Below are positions 15,589 through 24,512 of a stretch of 64,000 bases of DNA, piece after piece (position 1 is the stretch's first letter; every line of letters starts with the position of its first letter). The stretch lies in NCBI RefSeq assembly GCF_012911605.1, contig NZ_JAAMPT010000208.1, forward strand, positions 62,001 to 126,000, in the 5' to 3' direction. The stretch is from Flavobacterium solisilvae. Its GTDB lineage: Bacteria > Bacteroidota > Bacteroidia > Flavobacteriales > Flavobacteriaceae. Under the pieces are notes generated by a model, which worked only from the letters and a program-made list of their open reading frames with translations, was not told where the DNA came from and did not search any database. The position numbers were made by a program, and so were the translations under genes.

Positions 15589-16770
15589 ATGGCATGTACA
15601 AGTTGTTCAACGTCTGATGGCAGTTCGCCTAAAGGATGCAAAAATAATGGGACTTGCGGCACCGATAGCTGCAACAAATTAACGGTTTTCGATTGGCTTT
15701 CAAACATGAGTCCTTCCAATGGCGAAACGCCTTTTGACTGTGTTGAAGTACGTTTTAAAAACGGAAGAAAAGAGTTTTATCGAAATACAGAAAAATTAAC
15801 TTTAAGTATTGGCGATATCGTTGCAACTGAAGCTTCGCCAGGTCACGATATTGGAATTGTTACACTTACAGGTGAATTGGTTAAAATCCAAATGAAGAAA
15901 AAAGGTGTAAATCCTACTTCAGCTGAAATCCAAAAAGTTTACAGAAAAGCATCCCAAAAAGACATCGATATTTGGAGTGAAGCTCGCGATAAAGAAGAAC
16001 CAATGAAAGTAAAAGCACGTGAAATTGCCATTGCTTTAAAACTTCAAATGAAAATTTCAGACATCGAATTTCAAGGCGATGCATCCAAAGCTGTTTTTTA
16101 TTACACTGCCGAAGATCGAGTTGATTTTAGACAATTAATCAAAGAATTTGCCCAAGTTTTCAAAATTAGAATTGAAATGAAGCAAGTTGGTTTTCGTCAA
16201 GAAGCAGCACGACTTGGAGGAATTGGTTCTTGCGGAAGAGAATTATGCTGTTCAACTTGGCTAACCGATTTTAGAAGTGTGAATACATCTGCAGCACGTT
16301 ACCAACAACTTTCGCTAAATCCACAAAAACTGGCTGGTCAATGCGGAAAATTAAAATGCTGTCTAAACTATGAATTAGACACTTACATGGATGCGCTGAA
16401 AGATTTTCCCGATTTTGAAACCAAACTTTACACCGAAAAAGGCGATGCAATTTGTCAAAAACAAGATATTTTCAAAGGATTAATGTGGTTTGCTTACACC
16501 GATAATTTTGCCAATTGGCATGTGTTAAAGATTGATCAGGTAAAAGAAATCATCGCTCAAAACAAACAAAAAATTAGAGTTTCTGCCCTTGAAGATTTTG
16601 CCGAAGAAATTGTAACTGAACCAGAAACTAGGTTTAGTAACGCTATGGGACAAGAAAGTCTTACTCGTTTTGACCAACCTAAAAAGAAAAAGAATAACAA
16701 CAAAAAAAGAAGACCAAACAATCAAAATAAAAAGCCATCAACCAATAACCGAAATGAACAAAAAAAATAG
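15589..16770 (+). CDS. ricT: RicT/PSP1-domain iron-sulfur protein (YaaT-like)
   Basis: The protein has 393 residues. The N-terminus is rich in cysteines (C3, C6, C17, C23, C28). The PSP1 domain follows (FRQLIKEFAQVFKIRIEMKQ, GFRQEAARLGGIGSCGREL), with CC-containing signatures GRELCCSTWL and GKLKCCLNYE. The C-terminal 50 residues are basic and Asn/Lys-rich. In Bacillus RicT (YaaT) belongs to an Fe-S complex affecting RNA processing; whether the full complex exists here is unknown. It is the first gene of an operon with gldH, overlapping it by 17 bases, and pbp1A. This order is familiar from Flavobacteria. Confidence 0.9.
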   Translation: MACTSCSTSDGSSPKGCKNNGTCGTDSCNKLTVFDWLSNMSPSNGETPFDCVEVRFKNGRKEFYRNTEKLTLSIGDIVATEASPGHDIGIVTLTGELVKIQMKKKGVNPTSAEIQKVYRKASQKDIDIWSEARDKEEPMKVKAREIAIALKLQMKISDIEFQGDASKAVFYYTAEDRVDFRQLIKEFAQVFKIRIEMKQVGFRQEAARLGGIGSCGRELCCSTWLTDFRSVNTSAARYQQLSLNPQKLAGQCGKLKCCLNYELDTYMDALKDFPDFETKLYTEKGDAICQKQDIFKGLMWFAYTDNFANWHVLKIDQVKEIIAQNKQKIRVSALEDFAEEIVTEPETRFSNAMGQESLTRFDQPKKKKNNNKKRRPNNQNKKPSTNNRNEQKK

Positions 16771-17239
16771 TTTAATTCTTGTTTTATTGTGCTGTTTTTT
16801 ATTCTCTTGTGACAAAAAGAGAGTTTTTGACGAATACAAATCCGTTGGAAAATCATGGGATAAAGACAGTATTGTTTCTTTTGAATTGCCTCAACTTGAT
16901 AGTAATAAAAACTATGATATGTTTGTAAACGTTAGAAACAATGATAATTACCAATTCAGCAATTTATTTCTAATCGTTTCGTTAGAACAACCTAACAGAA
17001 AAGTTAAAGTAGATACGCTCGAATACATCATGACAAATCCTGACGGCACACTTCTTGGTGAAGGTTTTACTGATGTTAAAGAAAGTAAATTATTCTATAA
17101 AGCAAACGAAAAATTTGACCAAAAAGGCGTTTACAAAGTAACCATTAAACACGCCGTGAGACAAACCGGAAAAATTGAAGGTGTAAAAAATCTCGAAGGT
17201 ATTACCGATGTTGGTTTTAGAATAGAATCAAAAGAATAG
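16754..17239 (+). CDS. gldH: GldH, gliding motility lipoprotein
   Basis: The protein has 161 residues. A signal peptide leads to a lipobox with the lipid-bearing cysteine after LLCCFLFS, then DKKRVFDEYKSVG. The sequence FELPQLDSNKNYDMFVNVRNN is typical of GldH. GldH is a lipoprotein required for gliding in Flavobacterium johnsoniae and for stability of the type IX secretion machinery. The start at 16754 overlaps the ricT end by 17 bases; upstream in-frame codons lie within ricT. pbp1A begins four bases after the stop. The gene places the organism in the gliding Bacteroidota lineage, though gldH alone does not prove motility. Confidence 0.9.
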   Translation: MNKKNSLILVLLCCFLFSCDKKRVFDEYKSVGKSWDKDSIVSFELPQLDSNKNYDMFVNVRNNDNYQFSNLFLIVSLEQPNRKVKVDTLEYIMTNPDGTLLGEGFTDVKESKLFYKANEKFDQKGVYKVTIKHAVRQTGKIEGVKNLEGITDVGFRIESKE

Positions 17240-17243
17240 ATGT

Positions 17244-19550
17244 ATGGCTCAAAAAAATAATACAACCGTAAAAGACATAAACTACTACAAAAAGAAATTT
17301 TGGAAACTATTTTTCTATAGTTCTGGAGCAGTAATTCTATTCTTTTTGTTGGCTTCTTGGGGATTTTTTGGCGCAATGCCATCCTTTGAAGATTTAGAAA
17401 ATCCTGAATCTAATTTAGCTACAGAAATTATATCTTCTGATGGTGTAACTATTGGTAAATTCTACAACGAAAACAGAACGCCAATCAAGTTTGAAGATTT
17501 GCCACCACATTTAGTAAACGCATTAGTCGCAACCGAAGACGAACGTTTTTACGAACATTCAGGCATTGATGCTCGAAGAACTTTTGGTGCAGCGCTAAAA
17601 TTAGGTCAAGATGGTGGAGCAAGTACAATTTCGCAACAGTTAGCCAAGCAGTTATTTCACGGCGAAGGTTCAAGTTTCAAAGTTTTTCGTATAATTCAAA
17701 AAGTAAAAGAATGGATTATCGCAATCAAACTTGAAAGACAATATACTAAAAATGAAATCATTGCCATGTATTTCAATGTATATGATTTCAATAATTACGC
17801 AATCGGAATTCGTTCAGCATCAAAAACTTATTTTTCAAAAGAACCCAAAGATTTAACCATAGACGAAGCGGCAATTTTAGTTGGAATGTTCAAAAATTCC
17901 TCGCTTTACAATCCGGTTAGAAATCCTGTTGGTGTAAAAAACAGGAGAAATGTGGTGCTTTCGCAAATGCTGAAATCAAAAATTATTACACAGTCACAAA
18001 AAGAAAGTCTAAGCAATTTACCAATCAAACTGGATTTCAAACTCCAAACTCACAAAGAAGGAATCGCAACCTATTTCCGCGAATACCTTCGTGAATACAT
18101 GAAAAAATGGGTAAAAGAAAATAAAAAACCAAACGGCGAAGATTATGATATCTATACCGATGGATTAAAAATCTACACAACCATCGATTCCAAAATGCAA
18201 GAACACGCCGAAGAAGCGGTTCAAGCACACATGAAAAATCTACAACAAGAATTTTTTCATCAGCAAAAAGACAATAAAAACGCACCATTCATCAACATTA
18301 CTGATGCCGAAACAAATCGCATTATGACCAATGCTATGAAAAACTCAGAACGTTGGCGCGTAATGAAAGATTTAGACAAAACTGAAGAAGAAATCCTCGC
18401 TTCATTTGATGTAAAAACTAAAATGAAAATCTTTTCATGGAAAGGTGAAATCGATACGTTAATGACTCCAAAGGATTCCATTCGTTATTATAAACATTTC
18501 CTTCAAGCAGGTTTAATGTCGCTTGAACCGCAAACTGGTCATATAAAAGCTTGGGTTGGAGGAATTAATTACAAATATTTTCAATACGATCACGTTGGTC
18601 AAGGCGCAAGACAAGTAGGTTCGACATTCAAACCCTTTGTTTACGCTACAGCAATCGAACAATTAGGAATGTCGCCATGTGATTCAATCATCGACAGTCC
18701 TTTTATGATTCACAAAGGAAGACACCACGTAACTGCCGATTGGGAACCAAAAAATTCCGATCGTCAATACCGTGGAATGGTAAACTTAAAACGTGCTTTA
18801 GCACTTTCTATTAATACCGTTTCAGCAAAATTAATCGACAAAACTGGTCCAGAAGCCGTAGTAGCTTTAACCAAAAAACTTGGCGTAAATTCCGAAATCC
18901 CAAACCAACCTTCTATTGCACTTGGTGCTGTTGAAATTACCGTTCAAGATATGGTTGCTGCTTACAGTACATTTGCTAATCAAGGCGTTTATATGAAACC
19001 ACAATTTATCTCTAGAATAGAAGATAAAAACGGTGTTGTTTTATATGAACCAATCCCAGAATCACACGATGTATTAAATAAAGACATTGCCTATGCGGTT
19101 ATTAAACTTCTCGAAGGTGTGACCGAAAGTGGTTCTGGAGTTCGACTTAGAACTCAAGGTGGCGGAAGTGGTGACAATCGTTGGACTGGTTATCCTTATA
19201 TGTTTACCAATCCAATTGCAGGTAAAACCGGAACATCTCAAAATCAATCTGATGGTTGGTTTATCGGAATGGTACCAAATCTCGTAACCGGAGTTTGGGT
19301 TGGATGTGAAGATCGTTCCGCGCGTTTCAAAAGCATAACCTATGGTCAAGGTGCAACAGCAGCTTTACCAGTTTGGGGATATTTTATGAAAAAATGCTAC
19401 GAAGACAAAGATTTACAAGTCTCCAAAGATCCATTTGAACGACCAGATAATTTATCCATAAAAGTAGATTGTTGGACGCCACGAAAAGTAGAAACCGATT
19501 CAACAGCCGTTGATACCGAAGAACAAGATATCGACGAATTCGGATTATAA
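17244..19550 (+). CDS. Penicillin-binding protein 1A, bifunctional transglycosylase/transpeptidase
   Basis: The protein has 768 residues. A single membrane anchor lies at about residues 20-44. The GT51 glycosyltransferase has ATEDERFYEHSG at 96-107 with catalytic glutamate and GASTISQQ at 125-132. The transpeptidase domain has S460-T-F-K463 as the SxxK acylation motif, a SIN motif in ALSINTVSAKL, and KTGTS in the C-terminal third. It makes and crosslinks peptidoglycan strands in the periplasm. It starts four bases after gldH, so it is part of the ricT-gldH-pbp1A transcript. All catalytic motifs are intact. The C-terminal tail (EEQDIDEFGL) is acidic. Confidence 0.96.
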   Translation: MAQKNNTTVKDINYYKKKFWKLFFYSSGAVILFFLLASWGFFGAMPSFEDLENPESNLATEIISSDGVTIGKFYNENRTPIKFEDLPPHLVNALVATEDERFYEHSGIDARRTFGAALKLGQDGGASTISQQLAKQLFHGEGSSFKVFRIIQKVKEWIIAIKLERQYTKNEIIAMYFNVYDFNNYAIGIRSASKTYFSKEPKDLTIDEAAILVGMFKNSSLYNPVRNPVGVKNRRNVVLSQMLKSKIITQSQKESLSNLPIKLDFKLQTHKEGIATYFREYLREYMKKWVKENKKPNGEDYDIYTDGLKIYTTIDSKMQEHAEEAVQAHMKNLQQEFFHQQKDNKNAPFINITDAETNRIMTNAMKNSERWRVMKDLDKTEEEILASFDVKTKMKIFSWKGEIDTLMTPKDSIRYYKHFLQAGLMSLEPQTGHIKAWVGGINYKYFQYDHVGQGARQVGSTFKPFVYATAIEQLGMSPCDSIIDSPFMIHKGRHHVTADWEPKNSDRQYRGMVNLKRALALSINTVSAKLIDKTGPEAVVALTKKLGVNSEIPNQPSIALGAVEITVQDMVAAYSTFANQGVYMKPQFISRIEDKNGVVLYEPIPESHDVLNKDIAYAVIKLLEGVTESGSGVRLRTQGGGSGDNRWTGYPYMFTNPIAGKTGTSQNQSDGWFIGMVPNLVTGVWVGCEDRSARFKSITYGQGATAALPVWGYFMKKCYEDKDLQVSKDPFERPDNLSIKVDCWTPRKVETDSTAVDTEEQDIDEFGL

Positions 19551-19555
19551 TTTTT

Positions 19556-19662
19556 AGGAGCTGATTCCTGCTGTACGCTATATCTTTTTTGTTTTGTCAC
19601 CCTGAGCTCAGTCGAAGGGCAATTTCTAACAAAACAAAAAAGGATGCCGCTTCCATCAGGGC
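19556..19662 (+). ncRNA. Structured intergenic element, possible small RNA
   Basis: AGGA and TCCT (19556-19569) form a small hairpin. CTTTTTTGTTTTGT (19584-19597) pairs perfectly over 14 bp with 19629-19642. The enclosed loop contains CACCCTGAGCTCAGTCGAAGGGC, itself able to fold (CCCT/AGGG). After it, GATG...CATC closes a further hairpin and CAGG (19657-19660) can pair with CCTG at 19567-19570. I recall the flanking pattern (TTCCTGC...GCTATATC, then GGATGCCGCTTCCATCAGGGCT) as recurrent in Flavobacterium genomes, but cannot verify this. The strand is inferred from scoA. Not recognised as a named RNA. Confidence 0.5.
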
Positions 19663-19687
19663 TAAAACTGAAACAAACTAACACAAT

Positions 19688-20389
19688 ATGATTAACAAAA
19701 AAGTAAACTCTGTTCAAGAAGCACTACAAGGTATCGAAGACAACATGACCATTATGCTTGGCGGTTTCGGACTTTGTGGTATTCCCGAAAACAGCATCGC
19801 CGAACTTGTAAAAAAAGGCGTTACTAATCTAACCTGTATATCAAACAATGCTGGAGTTGATGACTTCGGATTGGGATTATTGCTTCAAAAAAGACAAATC
19901 AAAAAAATGATATCTTCCTATGTAGGAGAAAATGCCGAATTCGAACGCCAAATGCTTTCTGGCGAACTTGAAGTTGAACTTACACCACAAGGAACATTAG
20001 CCGAAAAATGTCGTGCTGCACAAGCTGGAATTCCAGCATTCTTCACAACTGCAGGATTTGGAACCGAAGTTGCCGAAGGAAAAGAAACTCGCGAATTCAA
20101 CGGAAAAATGCACGTAATGGAACTAGCATACAAAGCCGATTTTTCGATTGTAAAAGCGTGGAAAGGTGACGAAGCAGGAAACCTAATTTTCAAAGGAACA
20201 GCTCGAAATTTCAACGCAGTTATGGCTGGCGCAGGAAAAACAACCATCGCCGAAGTAGAAGAATTACTTCCAGCTGGAAGCTTAAATCCAAACGAAATTC
20301 ACATTCCCGGAATTATGGTACAACGTATTTTTCAAGGAGAGAAATTTGAAAAAAGAATTGAGCAACGTACAACGCGTAAAAAAGAATAG
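19688..20389 (+). CDS. scoA: 3-oxoacid (acetoacetate/succinyl-CoA) CoA-transferase subunit A
   Basis: This 233-residue alpha subunit of family I CoA-transferase has the [16 protein letters not shown] segment, the GxGxxG-type loop at residues 21-29. It continues with [22 protein letters not shown] and [17 protein letters not shown]. The enzyme moves CoA between succinate and acetoacetate, joining ketone-body or amino-acid breakdown to the TCA cycle. The beta subunit starts two bases after this stop. The start at 19688 follows the structured element and gives a normal N-terminus. Confidence 0.93.
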   Translation: MINKKVNSVQEALQGIEDNMTIMLGGFGLCGIPENSIAELVKKGVTNLTCISNNAGVDDFGLGLLLQKRQIKKMISSYVGENAEFERQMLSGELEVELTPQGTLAEKCRAAQAGIPAFFTTAGFGTEVAEGKETREFNGKMHVMELAYKADFSIVKAWKGDEAGNLIFKGTARNFNAVMAGAGKTTIAEVEELLPAGSLNPNEIHIPGIMVQRIFQGEKFEKRIEQRTTRKKE

Positions 20390-20391
20390 TC

Positions 20392-21051
20392 ATGGCTTTA
20401 GATAAAAATCAAATTGCAAAACGAATAGCTAAAGAAGTAAAAGATGGCTATTATGTAAATTTAGGAATTGGTATTCCAACTTTGGTTGCCAATTATGTTC
20501 GCAATGACATTTCGGTAGAATTTCAAAGTGAAAATGGCGTTCTAGGAATGGGACCATTTCCTTTTGAAGGCGAAGAAGATGCAGACATTATCAACGCAGG
20601 AAAACAAACCATAACAACATTACCTGGCGCAAGTTTCTTCGATTCGGCTTTTAGTTTCGGAATGATCCGTGCTCAAAAAGTAGATTTAACCATTCTTGGT
20701 GCGATGGAAGTTGCCGAAAACGGAGATATTGCCAATTGGAAAATTCCGGGTAAAATGGTAAAAGGAATGGGCGGAGCAATGGATTTAGTAGCTTCTGCAG
20801 AAAATATTATCGTTGCCATGATGCATGTCAACAAAGCTGGTGAAAGCAAAATTCTAAAAAAATGTACGCTTCCGTTAACTGGCGTTGGTTGTGTTAAAAA
20901 AGTAGTAACCGAATTAGCCGTGATGGAAATTACGCCAAAAGGTTTCAAATTATTAGAACGCGCACCAGGAATTTCGGTGGAAGAAATTATAAAATCAACC
21001 GAAGCTGACTTAATCATCGAAGGAGAAATTCCTGAAATGATGATTAATTAA
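20392..21051 (+). CDS. scoB: 3-oxoacid CoA-transferase subunit B
   Basis: This 219-residue beta subunit carries the catalytic glutamate in the SENGVLGMGPFP motif (E near residue 46), preceded by VNLGIGIPTL. GGAMDLVASAENI and CTLPLTGVGCV are also typical. Together with subunit A it forms the heterotetramer that forms a glutamyl-CoA thioester intermediate. The start is two bases after the scoA stop, in one operon, and a terminator-like palindrome follows at 21071. Nothing unusual is seen in the active site. Confidence 0.95.
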   Translation: MALDKNQIAKRIAKEVKDGYYVNLGIGIPTLVANYVRNDISVEFQSENGVLGMGPFPFEGEEDADIINAGKQTITTLPGASFFDSAFSFGMIRAQKVDLTILGAMEVAENGDIANWKIPGKMVKGMGGAMDLVASAENIIVAMMHVNKAGESKILKKCTLPLTGVGCVKKVVTELAVMEITPKGFKLLERAPGISVEEIIKSTEADLIIEGEIPEMMIN

Positions 21052-21070
21052 TAAAACCCGATTACAACAC

Positions 21071-21106
21071 AAACCTGACAGGTTTTGAAAACCAGTCAGG
21101 TTTTTT
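21071..21106 (+). terminator. Terminator with ACCTGACAGG palindrome after scoB
   Basis: AAACCTGACAGGTTTT faces AAAACCAGTCAGGTTTTTT. It is closely related to the perfect palindrome at 25982-26013, so probably a dispersed repeat used as a terminator. Confidence 0.75.
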
Positions 21107-21120
21107 CAATTTAATAAATA

Positions 21121-22287
21121 ATGAGTTTCCCAAAAGTTATATTAAAATCAGGAAAAGAAAAATCCATTCAACGTCGTCATCCTTGGGTTTTCAGTGGAGC
21201 AGTTTTTGGCGTAAGCCGAGAAATTAATGATGGTGAAATGGTTGAAGTTGTCGATTCAAAAAACATTCATTTAGCAAATGGTTTTTTTAGTGATAAAGGA
21301 AGTATTGTCGTTCGCATTCTAACTTTTGGAACTGAAACTTTTGATGACACTTTTTGGCAGAAAAAACTACAATCTGCTTGGGAATTGCGTACTCAATTAT
21401 TGGATTTTGAACAAACCAATGCTTTTCGTGTGATTCACGGCGAAGGCGATGGAATTCCGGGATTAATCATCGATTATTACAATAAAAATTGGGTAATTCA
21501 AGCTCATGCTTCTGGAATTTATTTGCAGATGGAAGCAATTGCCAATGCTGTGAAATCTACTTTCCCCGATTTTTGTGAAACGATTTATTGTAAAAGTAGT
21601 GGCACACTTCAAAACACAGGAACTGATTATTTTCTTTTTGGAACCAATGAAGAAACAGTTGCTAAAGAAAACGGTATTTTATTTTCAGTAAATTGGGTTG
21701 AAGGTCAAAAAACAGGTTTTTTTCTTGACCAACGAGATAACAGAAAATTGTTAGGCGAATTTTCCAAAGGAAAAAAAGTGCTGAATACATTTTGCTACAC
21801 CGGAGGTTTTTCTATTTATGGCATGCAAGCGCAAGCCGAATTGGTTACTTCTGTTGATATTTCGCAAAAAGCGGTTGATTTAGCTGCTAAAAACATGGAA
21901 TTAAATTTCCCAAATGCCAATCATAAAGCCATTGCAGATGATGTTTTTAACTTCATGAAAGAAAACCATCAAATTTATGATGTGATTGTGCTTGATCCGC
22001 CGGCTTTTGCTAAAAGTATTAAAAGTAAACACACCGCAACGCAAGCCTACAAACGTCTAAATATTGCTGGATTAAAAGCTTTGGCGCCAAAAGGAATTTT
22101 GTTTACATTTTCGTGTTCACAAGTGATTGATGATGTATTGTTCTACAATACAGTTGCTGCTGCAGCTATTGAAACCGGCAGAACAATAAGGGTTTTACAT
22201 AAACTTACTCAAGGTCCAGATCATCCAACGAATATTTATCATCCCGAAGGTCATTACTTAAAAGGTTTGGTTTTGTATGTAGAATAA
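21121..22287 (+). CDS. rlmI: RlmI-type 23S rRNA m5C methyltransferase
   Basis: This 388-residue protein has an N-terminal PUA-like domain (residues about 1-90) followed by a class I SAM methyltransferase domain with SAM-binding LNTFCYTGGFSIYG, the DPPAFAKS active-site loop, and the catalytic-cysteine-bearing FTFSCSQ. E. coli RlmI methylates C1962 of 23S rRNA. The start ATG at 21121 gives the normal N-terminus. It sits between terminators, so it is probably monocistronic. Assignment to RlmI rather than another member is by overall architecture. Confidence 0.9.
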   Translation: MSFPKVILKSGKEKSIQRRHPWVFSGAVFGVSREINDGEMVEVVDSKNIHLANGFFSDKGSIVVRILTFGTETFDDTFWQKKLQSAWELRTQLLDFEQTNAFRVIHGEGDGIPGLIIDYYNKNWVIQAHASGIYLQMEAIANAVKSTFPDFCETIYCKSSGTLQNTGTDYFLFGTNEETVAKENGILFSVNWVEGQKTGFFLDQRDNRKLLGEFSKGKKVLNTFCYTGGFSIYGMQAQAELVTSVDISQKAVDLAAKNMELNFPNANHKAIADDVFNFMKENHQIYDVIVLDPPAFAKSIKSKHTATQAYKRLNIAGLKALAPKGILFTFSCSQVIDDVLFYNTVAAAAIETGRTIRVLHKLTQGPDHPTNIYHPEGHYLKGLVLYVE

Positions 22288-22292
22288 AAGCT

Positions 22293-22331
22293 AAAAAAGC
22301 ATGTCAAAGTTTAAAAATGACATGCTTTTTT
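22293..22331. terminator. Bidirectional terminator between rlmI and a hypothetical gene
   Basis: AAAAAAGCATGTCA (22293-22306) pairs perfectly with TGACATGCTTTTTT (22318-22331). Confidence 0.9.
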
Positions 22332-22727
22332 TTAATTTTTACTTTCTAAATACTCCAAAATCACTGGCGAAGCATGAGTGAAACTCGGAAACTGTTCAAT
22401 GACCGAAACAGCTCTTTTTTTATTTAATTTATAAGTCAAATCAAACTCGGTTGTAAAAAGAATAGCCGATAAAAAAGGATTGTTTATAAATTCCAATAAT
22501 CGAGGAAAAGCACTATCGATAGTATGAATTTCAAATAGTTCTTCTCGCTGAAACTTAAATTTCAATTCCAGTTTTAATCTATTTTCATCTAAAATCGGAC
22601 GGACATAAATATTCATCAAATCGGTATTTCCAATGGTTTTTGCTAATGTTAATTTGGCAAAAGTTCCATCTTCTAAACTCAGTTTGACTTTAGAATAAAA
22701 CTCTGAAAATGTTTCTGTGAAAAGCAT
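22332..22727 (-). CDS. Hypothetical protein
   Basis: This 131-residue protein has no signal peptide or membrane segment. The sequence (LTLAKTIGNTDLMNIYVRP, LKFKFQREELFEIHT) suggests a small alpha/beta cytoplasmic protein. I do not recognise the family. The stop abuts a bidirectional terminator. Upstream lies a large inverted repeat (22749-22812) separating it from the fumarase stop. The codon use looks like the neighbours. It could be conserved in Flavobacteria, but that cannot be checked here. Confidence 0.8.
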   Translation of the reverse strand: MLFTETFSEFYSKVKLSLEDGTFAKLTLAKTIGNTDLMNIYVRPILDENRLKLELKFKFQREELFEIHTIDSAFPRLLEFINNPFLSAILFTTEFDLTYKLNKKRAVSVIEQFPSFTHASPVILEYLESKN

Positions 22728-22748
22728 AAATTATAGCATTTGTAAAAG

Positions 22749-22812
22749 TTAACCGCAAATTCACAAATTAACTAAAAATAGTTTTAGTTAAAAATTTGCG
22801 AATTTGCGGTAA
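22749..22812. repeat. Long imperfect inverted repeat, CCGCAAATT/AATTTGCGG
   Basis: The left arm (TTAACCGCAAATTCACAAAT..., 22749-22777) and the right arm (22782-22812) are near-perfect reverse complements with a 4-base loop and only a few mismatches. It lies downstream of the fumarase stop and can act as its terminator. The left arm contains CACAAATT-type units like the other 10-bp repeats. Confidence 0.8.
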
Positions 22813-22821
22813 TTCATAAAA

Positions 22822-24423
22822 TTACAAATTAGCAAAGAAATCATTCCCTTTATCGTCAGTAATGATGAATGCTGGGAAATCTTTTACTGTAATTTTACGA
22901 ACGGCTTCCATTCCAAGTTCTTCGAAATCAACAACCTCAACAGCAAGAATATTTTCTTTTGCCAAAATCGCCGCTGGTCCGCCGATAGAACCCAAATAAA
23001 ATCCGCCGTACTTTTTACAAGCATCGGTTACTTCTTTTGTTCGGTTTCCTTTGGCAAGCATAATCATGCTTCCGCCTACTGCTTGAAATTCATCAACATA
23101 CACATCCATTCGTCCAGCAGTTGTTGGTCCAAAACTTCCTGATGGCATTCCGTCTGGCGTTTTTGCTGGTCCAGCATAATACACAGGATGATTTTTGAAG
23201 TATTCTGGCATTGGTTTTCCAGAATCTAAAAGTTCTTTGATTTTAGCATGAGCAATATCTCTTGCAACGATAACGGTTCCGTTTAGTTTCAATCGAGTGG
23301 TAACTGGATATTTTGATAATTCAGCCAAAATTTCTTTCATCGGTCGATTTAAATCTACAATAACCGGTTCTTCTAAATGTGGCGGAACTTCAGGTAAAAA
23401 TTGTTTTGGATTGATTTCTAATTGTTCCAAAAAGATACCGTCTTTGGTGATTTTTCCTTTGATATTTCTATCTGCCGAACACGAAACACCTAATCCAACC
23501 GGACAAGAAGCTGCATGTCGCGGCAAACGAATTACGCGAACATCATGAGCAAAATATTTTCCGCCAAATTGCGCTCCGATAGCACTTTCTTGGCAAATTT
23601 CAAGTACTCGTTTTTCCCATTCTAAATCGCGAAACGCTTGACCTGCCATGTTTCCAGTTGTTGGCAATTCGTCAAAATATCCTGCAGATGCTTTTTTCAC
23701 CGCAGCAAGATTGGCTTCGGCAGATGTTCCACCAATAACTAATGCCAAATGATATGGTGGACAAGCTGATGTTCCTAAATCTTTTATTTTTTCACGAACG
23801 AATTCGTCTAATGATTTTTCGTTTAAAAGTGATTTTGTTTTTTGGTATAAGAATGTTTTATTTGCACTTCCGCCACCTTTGGCTAAAAACAAAAACTCAT
23901 AACTGTTTCCTTTTTTGGCATAAATATCAATTTGTGCCGGAAGATTGGAACCCGAATTTTTCTCCTCAAACATCGAAATCGGAACGATTTGTGAATAGCG
24001 AAGATTTTTCTTTTGATAGGAATTGAAAATCCCTTTGGATAGCCATTCGGCATCATCAACTCCAGTGTAAATGTTCTCGCCTTTTTTTGCCATTACAATT
24101 GCCGTTCCGGTATCTTGACATGAAGGTAATTCGCCTTCAACAGCAACCGCAGCATTTTGCAATAAATTGTAAGCTACAAATCGGTCGTTATCCGTTGCTT
24201 CAGGATCGTGAAGAATGTTTTCTAACTTTTTTAAATGAGCCGTTCGCAACATAAACGACACATCAATCATCGCTTCTTCTGCCAAAAGTTCTAATCCTTT
24301 TGGATCAACGGTAAGTATTTCTCTATCGCCAAGTTTTTCGACTTTAACGTAATCAGAAGTGAGTTTTTTGTACTGTGTATCGTCTTTCAAAATCGGATAC
24401 GGATCTTGATATATGAAATCCAT
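22822..24423 (-). CDS. Fumarate hydratase class I (oxygen-sensitive, Fe-S)
   Basis: This 533-residue class I fumarase interconverts fumarate and malate in the TCA cycle, using a [4Fe-4S] cluster. The N-terminal half holds the cluster cysteines ([38 protein letters not shown]). The C-terminal half is the swivelling domain ([29 protein letters not shown]). The length is that of the single-chain FumA/FumB type. The ATG at 24423 is the natural start. It is monocistronic, with an inverted repeat at its 3' side. Confidence 0.95.
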   Translation of the reverse strand: MDFIYQDPYPILKDDTQYKKLTSDYVKVEKLGDREILTVDPKGLELLAEEAMIDVSFMLRTAHLKKLENILHDPEATDNDRFVAYNLLQNAAVAVEGELPSCQDTGTAIVMAKKGENIYTGVDDAEWLSKGIFNSYQKKNLRYSQIVPISMFEEKNSGSNLPAQIDIYAKKGNSYEFLFLAKGGGSANKTFLYQKTKSLLNEKSLDEFVREKIKDLGTSACPPYHLALVIGGTSAEANLAAVKKASAGYFDELPTTGNMAGQAFRDLEWEKRVLEICQESAIGAQFGGKYFAHDVRVIRLPRHAASCPVGLGVSCSADRNIKGKITKDGIFLEQLEINPKQFLPEVPPHLEEPVIVDLNRPMKEILAELSKYPVTTRLKLNGTVIVARDIAHAKIKELLDSGKPMPEYFKNHPVYYAGPAKTPDGMPSGSFGPTTAGRMDVYVDEFQAVGGSMIMLAKGNRTKEVTDACKKYGGFYLGSIGGPAAILAKENILAVEVVDFEELGMEAVRKITVKDFPAFIITDDKGNDFFANL

Positions 24424-24512
24424 TTGTTTGTTTTTTTATTGAACTGTAAAGTTAGGGAAACTGCATGGCTTCTGCAATTATTTGAAACGCATAGGTTGTT
24501 ATTTAGAACGCA

